Assembly (NCBI GenBank): GCA_003008705.1
Contig: PDUO01000012.1
Coordinates: 14,870-78,869 of the forward strand
DNA: 64,000 nt
Source of the DNA: Pezicula radicicola
Taxonomy: Eukaryota > Ascomycota > Leotiomycetes > Helotiales > Dermateaceae
Reading direction: 5' to 3'
The position numbers and the translations under genes are program-made. This document shows positions 23,675 through 35,129 of the stretch, one piece after another; the stretch's first letter is position 1, and every line of letters begins with the position of its first letter. The notes beneath the pieces are model-generated. The model made no database searches, was not told the DNA's origin, and saw only the letters and a program-made list of their open reading frames with translations.

Positions 23675-26600
23675 ATGTTGTACGGCCAAAATCTGCCATG
23701 GCGACTTGCGCTCCGAAATGTCTCTCGCGCTTCTCTCGGGCGTTCGTCCAATACTGTACAGAGATTATATACCACTTCTAGTCGACAAATTTTAGTTGTA
23801 TCGACACCCGCATCCTTACGAACAGCATCCTTCTCAGCTTCCCCGAGTACCCCCTCGACCTCACATTTTTCAACCTGCCCTGTCCGCCGGAAGGACTCAA
23901 AAGATCCTAAAAAGGCGGCAGTAGAGGAGAGCCCGGAGGATAATGCCAAAGAGACACCCGACCAGGGCCGAGGTGGCGAAGATGTAGCGGAGAGTAAGAG
24001 TAAGGTCCCGGATTCATCGGCCGCTGGGAACGCAACCTCAGGAAGTGCAGCTGATGGAAAGGGAAGTTCTGCTACACAGGGTAGTGCGGGGGATTCTGGT
24101 AGTGGAGATGGTGGGAAGAAAGGTCGCAAACCTGCTGTGGACCGCGGCTTGCAGAAGCCGACAGTCCCAGAGATATATCCCCAGGTCATGGCAATACCAA
24201 TTACAAAAAGACCTCTCTTCCCTGGATTCTACAAAGCCATCACCGTACGAGATCCAAACGTAGTCGCTGCTATAAAGGATATGATGAACAGAGGCCAGCC
24301 ATATATCGGAGCGTTTCTTTTCAAAGATGACAATATGGATGGAGATACGTTCACCAGCGTTGATGATGTTCATGATGTTGGTGTATTTGCACAAATTACT
24401 AGCGCCTTCCCAATTCATGGTGATGAAGGGGCATTGACAACCGTCCTATATCCCCACCGCCGAATCAAGATATCTTCCCTCGTTCCGACCGACCGACATG
24501 GCAATGCCGATTTGAAAAAGGATCAATCAACAACGCCAGATGCACACAGCGTGCCCGATCCCATACCCGCGAAGGTCACAGACGAGGAGCAAACCCAGGA
24601 GAAGAAGGGCGATGTTGTTGCTAGTTTTGAGGAAAACGCAAGCCCCCCAAAGCGTACGGAGCAAACGCCTTTCTATGAACCCACGTCCTTTTTGCGAAAA
24701 TACCCTGTCACCCTTGTTAGCGTGGAAAATCTGGTCGAAGAACCGCATGATCCTAAGAGTTCCATCATTCGAGCTGTAACGAACGAGATTGTTAATGTTT
24801 TCAAGGAGGTGGCGAGCATGAACAGCCTTTTCCGTGATCAGATATCTACCTTCTCCATGAGCCAATCCGCAGGGAATGTCATGCAGGAGCCAGCTAAGCT
24901 TGCAGACTTTGCTGCGGCGGTAGCTGCTGGCGAGGTCGCTGAATTGCAAGATGTTCTCCAAACGCTTAATGTCGAAGAAAGATTACAGAAGTCTCTTGTA
25001 GTATTGAAAAAGGAGCTTATGAATGCTCAGTTGCAGTCCAAAATATCAAAAGATGTCGAGAGCAAGATCGCGAAGCGGCAACGGGAGTACTGGCTAATGG
25101 AACAGATGAAAGGTATACGGAGAGAGCTTGGTATCGAATCTGATGGAAAGGATAAGCTGGTTCAGAAATTCACAGACAAGGCGGCGAAACTCGCTATGCC
25201 AGAGACCGTTAGAAAGGTTTTCGATGAAGAACTAAACAAACTTGCACATCTAGAACCAGCAGCATCGGAATTTAACGTCACCAGGAATTATTTAGACTGG
25301 CTAACGCAGATACCCTGGGGACAACGGAGTCCTGAAAACTTTGGAGTCCAGAACGCAATGAAGGTCCTTGACGAGGACCATCACGGACTGAAAGACGTGA
25401 AAGATCGCATTCTTGAATTCATTGCGGTTGGGAAACTGCGAGGAACTGTGGAGGGAAAGATCTTGTGCTTTGTGGGGCCCCCAGGTGTCGGCAAGACTAG
25501 CATTGGGAAGTCCATTGCGAGGGCTCTAAATCGCGAGTATTACAGATTTAGCGTCGGGGGATTATACGATGTTGCTGAGATTAAAGGACATCGCAGGACG
25601 TATGTTGGTGCTCTACCAGGACGCATCATCCAAGCATTGAAGAAGTGCCAGACGGAAAACCCGCTAATCTTGATAGACGAGATTGACAAGATTGGGAAAG
25701 GCAATACAGGGGATCCATCATCTGCGCTTCTTGAATTGCTTGATCCAGAACAAAACAACTCCTTCCTCGATCATTACCTGGATGTCCCGGTCGATCTGTC
25801 CAAGGTTCTCTTTGTTTGTACCGCAAATTGGACAGATACGATTCCTCGACCGCTATTGGACAGAATGGAGATGATTGAACTGTCTGGTTACGTCGCCGAT
25901 GAGAAAATGGCAATTGCTCAGAGGTATCTTGGACCTGCTGCCAAGGAACTGGCTGGGTTGAAGGACGTTGATGTGAACCTAACTGAAAACGCAATTGAAG
26001 AGCTCATTAAATCGTATTGCCGAGAGTCAGGGGTGCGAAATCTGAAGAAGCAGATTGAGAAGGTCTATCGTAAATCTGCGCTCAAGATCGTGCAGGACCT
26101 CGGTGAGACCGTGCTTCCCGAGTCCGAGGCATTGACAGAGGAAGGGAAACATGCCCTTGAAGCTTCAGAGAAGGACGCGACTGACATGAAGGAGACTTCT
26201 GGGAACATCGAAGATCAGACTACAGAAAAACCACGAGTCAGTTTGAGTGTCCCGGATACTGTTCACGTCACAATCGACAAAGATAACATAAAAGATTATA
26301 TTGGCGCACCGGTCTACAGATCTGATCGACTGTATGATATCACTCCGCCTGGAGTAGCAATGGGTCTTGCCTGGACGCAAATGGGCGGCGCTGCTCTCTA
26401 TGTTGAATCGATCTTGGAAAGTGCTTTAACACCTAAATCATCGCCAGGGTTAACAACGACCGGTAACTTGCAGGCAGTCATGAAGGAGTCGACTGCGATT
26501 GCCTACTCTTTTGCAAAGTCAGTTCTAGCCAAGTCTTTTCCAAAGAATCGCTTCTTCGATAAGGCGAAAGTACACCTACATTGCCCAGAAGGCGCCGTCC

Positions 26601-27038
26601 CTAAAGATGGACCTTCGGCTGGTATTACCATGGCAACTTCTTTGCTGTCATTGGCGCTAGACAAGTCATTGGATCCGGCAATAGCAATGACTGGTGAACT
26701 TACTGTAACTGGCAAGGTCCTGAGGATTGGTGGACTCCGCGAGAAGACTGTGGCCGCTCGGCGCGCAGGATCTAAGATGATCATCTTCCCCAACGACAAT
26801 ATTTCCGACTGGTTAGAACTACCAGAGGCAAGTTGAGTCTATTCTTGTTACTATACGATCTAAAACTAATCATATTTGGCAGAATATCAAGGAAGGCATT
26901 GAAGGCCGTCCAGCCACATGGTATTCGGACGTCTTTGACATTGTCTTTCCCCAACTCGACAGTGAACAGGCCAATAACAGATGGAAAGAACAGCTCACAA
27001 ACAAGCCAGAGAATGGGGGGAGTAGTGAGGATGATTGA
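23675..27038 (+). CDS. PIM1: mitochondrial ATP-dependent Lon protease, 1102 aa
   Basis: Matrix protease that degrades misfolded and oxidised proteins. It has a mitochondrial presequence, a Ser/Lys/Gly-rich spacer (to about residue 165), and the Lon N-terminal substrate domain interrupted by an acidic insert, typical of fungal Pim1. The AAA+ module has Walker A GPPGVGKT (601-608) and Walker B LILIDEIDKIG. The S16 protease domain has catalytic Ser981 in PKDGPSAG and Lys1014 in TVTGKVLRIGG. Exons: 23675-26827 and 26883-27038. The intron has a GC donor (GAG|GCAAGT) and acceptor TTGGCAG; the second exon restores the conserved Lon C-terminus (ENIKEGIEGRPATWYSDVFD). Without splicing the protein would stop two codons past the junction, losing the last 51 residues. 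Confidence 0.93.
26828..26882 (+). other. GC-AG intron near the 3' end of PIM1
   Basis: 55-nt intron, donor GAG|GCAAGT, branch ACTAAT, acceptor GGCAG. The downstream exon continues the Lon C-terminus in phase 0. No GT donor near the junction gives this product. Confidence 0.85.
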
Positions 27039-28521
27039 GCAGCACCAAACAAAGTCGGAGGTGCTTTGTGCATAAGTCAACATTAACACAATGTGTATGG
27101 GCATAGATTGGAGCATTATTTATTTAATGAGGGGGACATCAGACCGGCGTTATCAAGGTCACGACTTTCTCCTCTCCGCTACGCCAAAATAGATATAAGA
27201 TAGTCAGGGGCATGATGAAATAACATAATGTAAATAGGCGGTTGCATGCAGACTGCTGAAGTGGTAAGGTTGGCGTATTCATTGCGTGAACATGTAGGGT
27301 TACTACAGTAGGGAAGGGTCAATACTCTCCTCCATTGTCGCTCGGGTTTGGAAAAGGCGGGGCTTTCCTGGGGAGTGCAGGCCAGCCATTGATAATTGCA
27401 GGGCAGGACAGGCGGGACAGAACAGGGCAAGAAGTCTCCCGTACCGTACCTAACATGCATTCCTCGGACGAACCAAGTTCTCTCTCGCGGCTCGAACCTT
27501 ATTCGGACCATCCAGCAGCAGTAATATTGTAGTGTAGAGGTTTTGGCTACAGCCTACGGGCCTTGGGTATTGTTGTATTGGCTCCCTCGACAGCCTCATA
27601 CCGGCCCAAATTGGACCTTGCTTTGGCCTATGTGATGCTTTTTGATGCCCGACGCAGGCTAGACCGTGCAGTTGCAGTGCAGTGCAGTGCAGGCGGGGGT
27701 GTACAGTACGGTACTGTGACTTTTGACAGCGCACTCCAATACCTCATATTAGGCACTTAGGGCTAGGTACAGTAATTGTACTGTACTGACTGACCTAACC
27801 CTACTCTCCCGGTTGTGCATGGCACGGTACCGCCGATGTATATAGAGGAATTAGACATGTATTGACTTGATTTTGGGTTCTGCGCATGCTGTGTGGTACA
27901 GTATCCCCGCTGCTGCTCGTGAGGTCGGCGGTCGCATGGTGATGCAACAACCACCCAACTCCACCCAATGATCCCCAGCTGATGCCACCTACCTCCCTAC
28001 CAACCCAATCCAATCCAACCCACCTCGCACAACAAACAGCACGTCGGGCCTGTGGAGGCGCAGTCTACCGCCGTCCTACAAGGCAGACAGACATACCCCT
28101 ATCGCCCTTGTGGAAGCCCTATTCTCACTGACCTGACCGCTACTACCTACCTTTCTTCGCGAATCATCCTATCATCCTATCATCTTTACAGGCGCGTTAC
28201 GGCATTATGGCCAACTGTCCCACGACCGCCTCAAATTGAACATAACATGTATCATTCTCGCTTTCATTCACATATGCAATGATCCTACAAATATCTGAGT
28301 GTGTCGCTGCTCGGATAGCTGCAGCAAGTTGTGACCAGCCACCTCCCAAGGCACTGGTTGGTCTTTTAAACAACTCCAGCTTTTCATTCTTGGTGATCGC
28401 AGTCTTCCAGCCCACGCCATAGTTGTGTGAGTAATATCTGCAATGGGTAATTGATTACTTTCAGTTATGGGACCTGTCTAATCAAATGTCTCTTCCTTCC
28501 AGTTCCCCGCGCTTCGACACC
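27039..28521. other. intergenic between PIM1 and the kinase-like gene
   Basis: No gene was recognised. The region has short GCAGT tandem repeats (27668-27692) and two GTACAGTA-type palindromes: 27701-27717, and 27767-27786 with 8-bp arms and a 4-nt loop. CCAATCCAA-type pyrimidine/adenine repeats near 27960-28025 lead into the promoter of the kinase-like gene. Confidence 0.55.
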
Positions 28522-30842
28522 ATGGCGCAAACAGAGAAGTCTCATCAGAGAGCGGCGTCAACCGATCAGCGAACATCATGGTCATGGAAGAGGCTCTTCG
28601 GCAAGGATGACAACTACGCTCCTCTTCCCATAGCCCCCCTTGAAGAAGAAGCTCAACGACCAGGCGTCGTTCGCCGACTATCACGCAAAGTCGTTCCTGG
28701 CTTACCGCGTGCAGGCACTTTTCGAAGACAGCAATCAGAGCTACGAGACAAGCTGGAGCCCACCCAACCAAACCCCGACGAACGGCGAGCAGTATCAGTG
28801 GATCGAAGACGACATATGTCAGGTGGCGATTCATCTACTGCAGTAGGGAGCATTCCAAGGTTGAGTGCGCCTGAGTTGTTGGAGAAAACCGAGACAATCG
28901 ACAGTGTTCTGCAACAGCCGAATACCAATACTGGTCTGGCAACAGTGGAAACCATACAAGATGGTTTGGGGCATGAGGAGTTCGTGAAGGTAACTAAGGA
29001 TGCACCAACCGTAGAGACCTCATCCAATGTCTCGGACGAAAATGAGGCAATGATTTTGGAGGAGCTCGAACGTCGATGGATCCTGAACCTCAGCATGCAC
29101 TTCAGAGACAAGTCGAGACGGGAGAAATTCTTCGTAACCTTCGCTGAGACGCCCACTCACTGGCGCCGCGTTACCATTTCTTTAGACTACAGAAATGCCC
29201 CGAAAGGATCCCTGGAGGAAGAGTTGCAACGCACGCGCTTCCAGCGGGACAAGAGTGCACGTATATACGAGGCCATACGTGAATCACTGCAGGATATTCA
29301 ATTTTATGACACTGTCACAAATTTAAAGTTGCAAACGGAGAATGAGAGGCTGCATGTACACGTTGTTGAGGATGTTTCAGAGATCATAAATTACCCGCCA
29401 GTCCGGGCCATTAACCATCTGAAATGTCAGAGAGTTCGCGAAGAGGAGCTCAATTTTGATTCTCATCTTTCTGGGTTTGTCTACAAGGTGCATGTTAATG
29501 GTCAAGTGTTCATCAAGAAGGAAATTCCGGGCCCCGACACGGTGGACGAGTTCCTTTATGAGATCAATGCACTTCACCAACTTTCTGGCTCGCAGAGTGT
29601 CATTAACTTTGGCGGTGTTGTGCTAGATAACAAAGGTGAATCGGTAAAGGGTCTCTTGATCAGTTTTGCTGAGCAGGGCGCTTTGATTGATGTTATATAT
29701 GACGGAGAAGGCCAACTACCATGGAAGAGACGGGAAAGATGGGCGAGACAGATTGTTCAGGGTCTCTCTGAGATCCATGAAGCAGGTTTCGTCCAAGGAG
29801 ATTTTACCCTATCAAATATTGTTATTGACGCTGAAGATAATGCAAAAATCATCGACATCAACCGTCGAGGCTGCCCAGTCGGCTGGGAACCTCCTGAAGT
29901 GGCCGCACTCATCGAGAGTAACCAGAGGATATCTATGTATATTGGGGTCAAGTCAGATCTTTTCCAGCTTGGGATGGGTAAGAAGAAGGCTCGCTCCCTT
30001 TGTGTTTCTTCTGTAGTATTTGAAATCTGGACTAACACCCTCGCTGCTCAGTTCTGTATGCGTTGGCTCTCCAGCAGGATGAGCCGGAAAACCAGCGCCC
30101 CTTAAACTTAGCTCTCGCGCCAGCAGAGGTGCCCGACTACTTCCTAGACATTTGCCATCGGTGTTTAGATGATGATCCGCGGCGCCGGTCTCAAGCTGCA
30201 GTTTTACTCACCCTTTTTCCTGATATAGAGGAGAGGCACGGATCACATGTTGCGCCGATACCCATCGTCGTGGAAGCCCATTATCCAGAAGGGGAGTTCT
30301 ACAGCCAAGACACTTCCAACCTTACCAGCTCTCACCATAGTCAGGGCAGTGAGCATGAAATAGCTAATGGAAATCACACTTACGTGGATCCTGGCGAGTT
30401 GTCAGGGGAGCCATACTACTTCCCTCGGAGAGGCAGGTCGCCAGCAAGACTAGAGACGGTCGCCAGTGACATGAACCCACTTTCATGCCCGGAACCAGAA
30501 TTTTTGAAAAATATGATCCATGATATCCCAGCAGAAGACGATGATCCTCTTAAAGGAATCACACCACCCACACTACCCACATGGATAGATGAGCATCACG
30601 AGGAAAAACAGCACGGTGATGAAAACCCAACAGAAATCCAGACCGGATTTGTAGCTGAAGAGCCGCGAAACACAGCAGCGGTTCCTGAAAAAGCAAAAGC
30701 ATACCCAGATGAACTTGCAGGTGTTGGCAGCGCACATAATACTCCCCTTCATGAGATATCCCAGGCAAACTTAGACGACGACTTGACGACAAAAACGTAT
30801 CATGAAAACAGAATTGTTCTTGATACTCCGGTTGGAGCTTGA
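28522..30842 (+). CDS. divergent fungal protein-kinase-like protein, 748 aa
   Basis: The N-terminal ~210 residues are disordered and Ser/Arg-rich. A conserved helical region follows (EELERRWILNLSMHFRDK), then a kinase-fold domain at about residues 310-530. Kinase landmarks are partly kept: a candidate ATP-site Lys in VFIKKEIPG (about 331), an alphaC Glu in DEFLYEINALHQL, a catalytic-loop Asp and Asn in VQGDFTLSNIVID (HRD reads QGD), and a metal Asp in IIDINRRG (DFG reads DIN), followed by WEPPE. The C-terminal ~180 residues look disordered. Exons: 28522-29977 and 30052-30842, in frame (2247 nt). An upstream in-frame ATG at 28486 would add 12 residues; 28522 has the better context (CACCATGG). 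Substrate and activity are unknown; it could be a pseudokinase. Confidence 0.72.
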
Positions 30843-31447
30843 TGATCTATTTTTGCATAGCAATGGCGATTTTGAAGGTTTGGAACGTTTATCATGGAGG
30901 ATATTTTGTCTGGTGAAAAAGGGCTGCGTTGCGAATGGTCAAGCAGGAGGCGGCCACTCGACAATCGGTGATTCTAGAGTCTCATGTGTATAGTAATTAT
31001 TTCTAACAGCAATTACAACTTTGAATATCATTGTGACAAGTTATTCATGGGCACTATCCAGTCCTATACATGTACAGGACTTTTTTGCTTTGAGCTCAAC
31101 ACCGTACATAACACTATGAAGTTAGGGTTGGCAAACCAAAAGAATTTGTGGTTTGGTAGGCTTCGACCTAGGCGCTGATTCTTTCCCGTCGGTCAGTCAA
31201 TAACTCTTGATGTCGGATGTTCCTCATGATTGCGTCATCCCCAAGCGAGTTACTTACTCAGGTCAATGAGTACTACATTCCTACGGGAGTGTTTCTTAGT
31301 CTGTAGGCTCTTGGATGTGGTCATGTAGCGGCGACATTATTCCGTCATCCAAAGGTACAGATGGGACAATTATGTTTCTCGACCTTTTGAGATTCGTCTC
31401 TACAGGTGCTCAAGGCTTATGACATTACCACACGTTCGTTATTCCTT
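30843..31447. other. intergenic between convergent kinase-like and permease genes
   Basis: Shared 3' flanks of two convergent genes. Nothing beyond probable UTR sequence was recognised. Confidence 0.5.
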
Positions 31448-34120
31448 TCAGGCCTTTTGCCCAGCCACAGCATCACCAGATTTTGTAACTCCAGACCCAG
31501 AATCCTCTGCCGCATAATTCCTACCTTCCTCATCTCTATCCCCCAAATTACCAGCCAAACTCTCCGTCTCCTCATCCTCGTCCTCTTCGGGCAAAACTAG
31601 GTTAAGAATAACAGCAATAAAAGCCGTAACAGCAAAGCCCGTTTCTAATACTAAAACAATAGCATCGAAGAACCCAGCCTTGGCCTTGTTGTCTCCAGTA
31701 TACGTGAAAACGTAAGTGAACCCTATAAATCAGAAACGCGGAGTTAGTTTACTTGTTCTAGTTATTATCGGGAGTAGCTCAAACATGATGCAGGAGCAAA
31801 GAGTAAATTTAACCTAGAAGAGGCAAATTTACTCCGAGAACTTGAGACTTACAATCCGGTACGAGGATTGCACCAAAGCCGAGAGAGAGGGCTGCTGTGA
31901 GGATGAATCTTGTACGGCGGTTGAACGGGACGGTGCTGATGATGCGGACGCCAGATACTGTGACGCTAGCGAAGAGGAAGGTTGTCATGCCACCGAGTAC
32001 GCTTGCTGGAATGGATGTAAGTACTGCTGCGAATTTGGAGAAGAGTCCCATGATTATGAGGAAGAAACATGCTGAGTAGCCTGCCTTTCGGTTTGCACAG
32101 CGAGTTAGGGCAATTACGCCGTTGTTCTTATACTAGTAGTTAGCATGACTGTTTTTGAAGGGGGATAAAATTTCGCAACTGTAGAAGTTCGCGTATCTAG
32201 AAAACCCGGTTTACCCCGGGTGATTTCGTTCGAAAAAGCTGCCAAGGCTGATTTACTTGACTTGAGTAACTCACTTGACCTCTATAGCATCTCCAACAAA
32301 AATGACTGTTGAAAATGGAGTAAATTCAAAAGAGAAATTTACTAACCTGAGCAAAAGTAGACATGGGAGTAATGGTGCACAGTCCTGCAAGCATACCATT
32401 AAAGCCATCGGCAAGAACACCTTGTTCAATATTCAGTATATGTTGTCATAATACTTTCGGATATCAACATACCTCCTTGGATTCTTGAGTCGAAGAGCTT
32501 GCCATCAACTTGAAGTCGCGAGACATCGCAAGTGGCAGTTATGTCACCGATAGCTTCCGTCATTAAAATGATGTAAATGGCCAATAGCGGGAGGATGAGT
32601 GGACCATAGACCGACAAGGGAAATGTCTTTATCCAGATGAAGGAAACTGCCGGTGCAGCGTCTATACTACTCTTATCAAAATACCCCGTAGCAGCAGCTA
32701 TTATACAGCCAGTTAAAAGTCCTACGACAACGCTAACTTTTGTAATATTAGTATTGTCCACAAAAGTGGCTGGAGGAAATGCGTACGTGATTTCATTATG
32801 GGAGACCCAAATCTTTCACACAAGATAATAGTTACGAAGACGGAAAATCCCAGACCGATGAACTCGGCGCTACCCCTACACGCGGAAATTCGGAGTTAGT
32901 TTACCTGTTCTACAGATATCGAGAGTAACTCAAACATGATTCATGAATAGCTAATCGGCTCGTAACGAGCAATTCTGCCCCGGGAAATTGGATACATACC
33001 AAGGTAGAGCGTGTGCTCCAGTATTCGAAGGGCATAGCATGTAGTCTCCAGAAGTTGGCCTGCCTAGGCAATCTCCACTGCCTAAATATCTAGTTAGCTA
33101 GGCCTGTTGCAAGAGAAATGCAGACTCTACCTCCAGCCCATCCTTCTAATCCTGTCTGAATTCTGAGAGACGAATTAGCAGCTGTTATATCAAGAAAGAC
33201 CTACAAAGGAATGGGTCTGGTCACTCACAAGGATACACCGATTAGCATGACAGTGGGACCTGTGACGAGTGGGGGAAATAGCTTCTTCAGAAGAGAAGGT
33301 GTCATGAATGACATGCCAATCTCCAAGAGTGCACACAGAGATGCGGTCCCAAGAAGAGCACCATATCCAGCAGGGCAAGGTAATTTTGTACCATCTTCTG
33401 CCAAGGGACACATGCCGTTTGCATACATCTGAGAAAGCCCTAGAAGCAGTCAGTCTTGAATATAACACAGTGAAGAATCTCTAGTGTTTCCTACCTTTGG
33501 TTGCAACAGGAATTATAGAAAAGCTGGTGCCAACGACACTGGGTTGCATTAGTAAATTATAAATACGATACAGAAAGCCAAACGTGCCTGATAAGGCCAG
33601 TGCCTAGGTAATAGGGAGTTTTATAAATATGGAACCGGGTAATCTGGATGGCAGATAGAATACCACAAACGATCAAACTTGTAGAAACCAGATACTGAGT
33701 TGTTGCCGTGTTGAAATTGGCAGATGCAGCAATGATAATGGGAGGAGTTATAACACCAGCGAGCATTGCAAGGGCGTGCTGAAACCCCAGAAGAAGTGCC
33801 AGAACAACTGGCATGCGGTCTTTTAGACCGAAGAATGGTGCTCGTCGTTTGGACTTCTTCATGAATGGGAGATTTGGTCTGAACAGGAAGGCTATGGTTG
33901 GTTAGCGCGATTTCTTGAGAATGCTATATTCTTCAATCTCGAGGCGCCATCCTACTTTGTTAAACTCACCATAATCGTAATTTCCCAGCAACCCGTCCTT
34001 AGTTGTCCACGCTTTAACGATATGGCGGCCATAGTCTCTAAATGAACGTTTCTGGGACTGCTCAGGGCCGATGGTGTCAGGTCCATCCATTGGGCCATGA
34101 TTGTCAATGGTGACAGACAT
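31448..34120 (-). CDS. NAT/NCS2-family purine permease (UapA/UapC type), 599 aa, 11 exons
   Basis: Plasma-membrane proton symporter expected to import xanthine, uric acid or related purines. Features in order: cytosolic N-terminus; FLFRPNLPFMKK before the first membrane segment; GFQHALAMLAG, the family's conserved QH motif; a long run of hydrophobic segments; then QNNGVIALTR, the NAT signature controlling substrate specificity; and a charged C-terminal tail. Exons (minus): 34120-33970, 33891-33588, 33538-33495, 33439-33229, 33162-33131, 33081-33000, 32875-32787, 32736-32473, 32420-32347, 32126-31853, 31722-31448, total 1800 nt in frame. One intron is GC-AG (33587-33539). Three introns (32999-32876, 32346-32127, 31852-31723) are unusually long and share sequence with each other or with galactosidase introns. 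Whether it prefers xanthine or urate cannot be read here. Confidence 0.9.
31723..31852 (-). repeat. introner-like intron (permease intron 10, 130 nt)
   Basis: Sense strand GTAAGT...TTATAG. Near the donor it holds a 10-bp inverted repeat, GAGTAAATTT / AAATTTACTC, with a 14-nt loop. Its second half (ATCATGTTTGAG, then CGATA, then GTAAACTAACTCCG) nearly repeats permease intron 32999-32876. Its whole length aligns with galactosidase intron 7166-7039. Confidence 0.78.
32127..32346 (-). repeat. long introner-like or element-bearing intron (permease intron 9, 220 nt)
   Basis: Sense strand GTTAGT...GTATAAG, immediately before the exon encoding the NAT signature. The donor end has AGTAAATTT...AATTTACT, an inverted repeat like that in permease intron 10. 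The middle holds the reverse complement of the 19-mer ACTTGAGTAACTCACTTGA (32260-32278), identical to the galactosidase upstream block at 9017-9035, plus a related CCGGGGTAAACC block. Confidence 0.65.
32876..32999 (-). repeat. introner-like intron (permease intron 6, 124 nt)
   Basis: Sense strand GTATGT...GTGTAG. The half next to the acceptor shares ATCATGTTTGAG, a (T/C)TACTC(T/C)CGATA block and GTAAACTAACTCCG with permease intron 31852-31723. The half next to the donor shares GCAGAATTGC with galactosidase intron 6353-6249. CTAAC is the probable branch site. Confidence 0.75.
33539..33587 (-). other. GC-AG intron in the permease gene
   Basis: 49 nt, donor ATCAG|GCACGT, branch ACTAAT, acceptor ACCCAG. 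It joins GTGLIS to VVGTSFS as expected for the family. The GT further in (CAC|GTTTGG) breaks the frame. Confidence 0.75.
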
Positions 34121-35129
34121 GTCTGCTACTGAGAATGATGTTGCGGTGAAGTTGGGGCTCTTTCGCTGGTATGGGGTAGAAAAGCCAAAGCTACAGGACT
34201 AGCTTCAAGCTATAGGAAAGTAGGTACAGCACATACAGACACACACGGAGGAAGTGCAAGGGGACGTCAGCTTTGATGTATTTTATATATACCTACGGTA
34301 GGTATCTTACAATCTACAGGCCAGACCCGCGAAGATTACGATTGTGATTGTGCTATTGACATTTTGAATTTTGTGAATCTTTGACATCGATTGTCGTCAA
34401 ATTTTCAGTTTCGCTCGTGCACTCCGCTCATCGGGATTAGGAGAAGCAATTAGGTACGTACGGCTCCACCCGCCACCCAGAGATAAGATATATATATCAC
34501 AACTGACCCGACCCGACTCAACTCCCACACCACCTTTCCTCATGCTAAACCAGCCCGCATACTTCAACTCATGTCTCCTGTCCCTCGCGCAATCTTTTTG
34601 GGCACAAGGAAACAAGCAATGAAGCTAGCTATCATCCAATGCCCACTCGTGTGCCGTAAATAACTGTAGATGATTCTGTGGAGGTGCGGAACGAGCCTAG
34701 TGCCTTCGTGGCATGTATAATTAGCTTTTGACTTCGACACTACTTCGTAGCTCAGGGGTAAAGAAAGACAAAAAGTCACTTATGCTGTCACTCATGCAAG
34801 CTAGATAGATTGTCATCACAGAGCGATTGGCAGCAAGTTGTGCGACGCTATAATGGAGGTTTTGGGGGAACATCTTGATTTTAATAATATCATAAGGTCT
34901 GCTCGCAAGAGCCCCAAACCGCTGGCCAAATGTACAAATTAGAGCATACGAGCTCAATGAAAGTCTGATAGTGTGCCCCGTACCGTTACATGAGCAGCCT
35001 CCTTAACGCCTCCGTTCTATCAATCATACCCACGCTTAGAAGCAATTCGCAAAAAACAACATGCAATTTTTCTCAGCCTGACAGCTTTGTCATCGACTCA
35101 TTAATCGCACCCAAAAGCACCGCAGAAAC
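34121..35129. other. intergenic: permease promoter and OLE1 3' flank
   Basis: Both flanking genes are on the minus strand. No gene, RNA or repeat was recognised. A TATATAT run lies near 34489-34496, further from the permease ATG than a usual TATA box. Confidence 0.5.

Noticed and set aside
23359..24189. Long minus-strand frame opposite the PIM1 N-terminus
   Set aside because: Antisense shadow of the Ser/Glu-rich PIM1 presequence region; its extent follows the coding strand's codon bias.
16759..34120. Functional gene cluster linking the permease with mitochondrial and chromatin genes
   Set aside because: Strands, spacing and functions are unrelated; this is ordinary housekeeping neighbourhood, apart from the MDJ1/PIM1 proximity noted as a weak finding.
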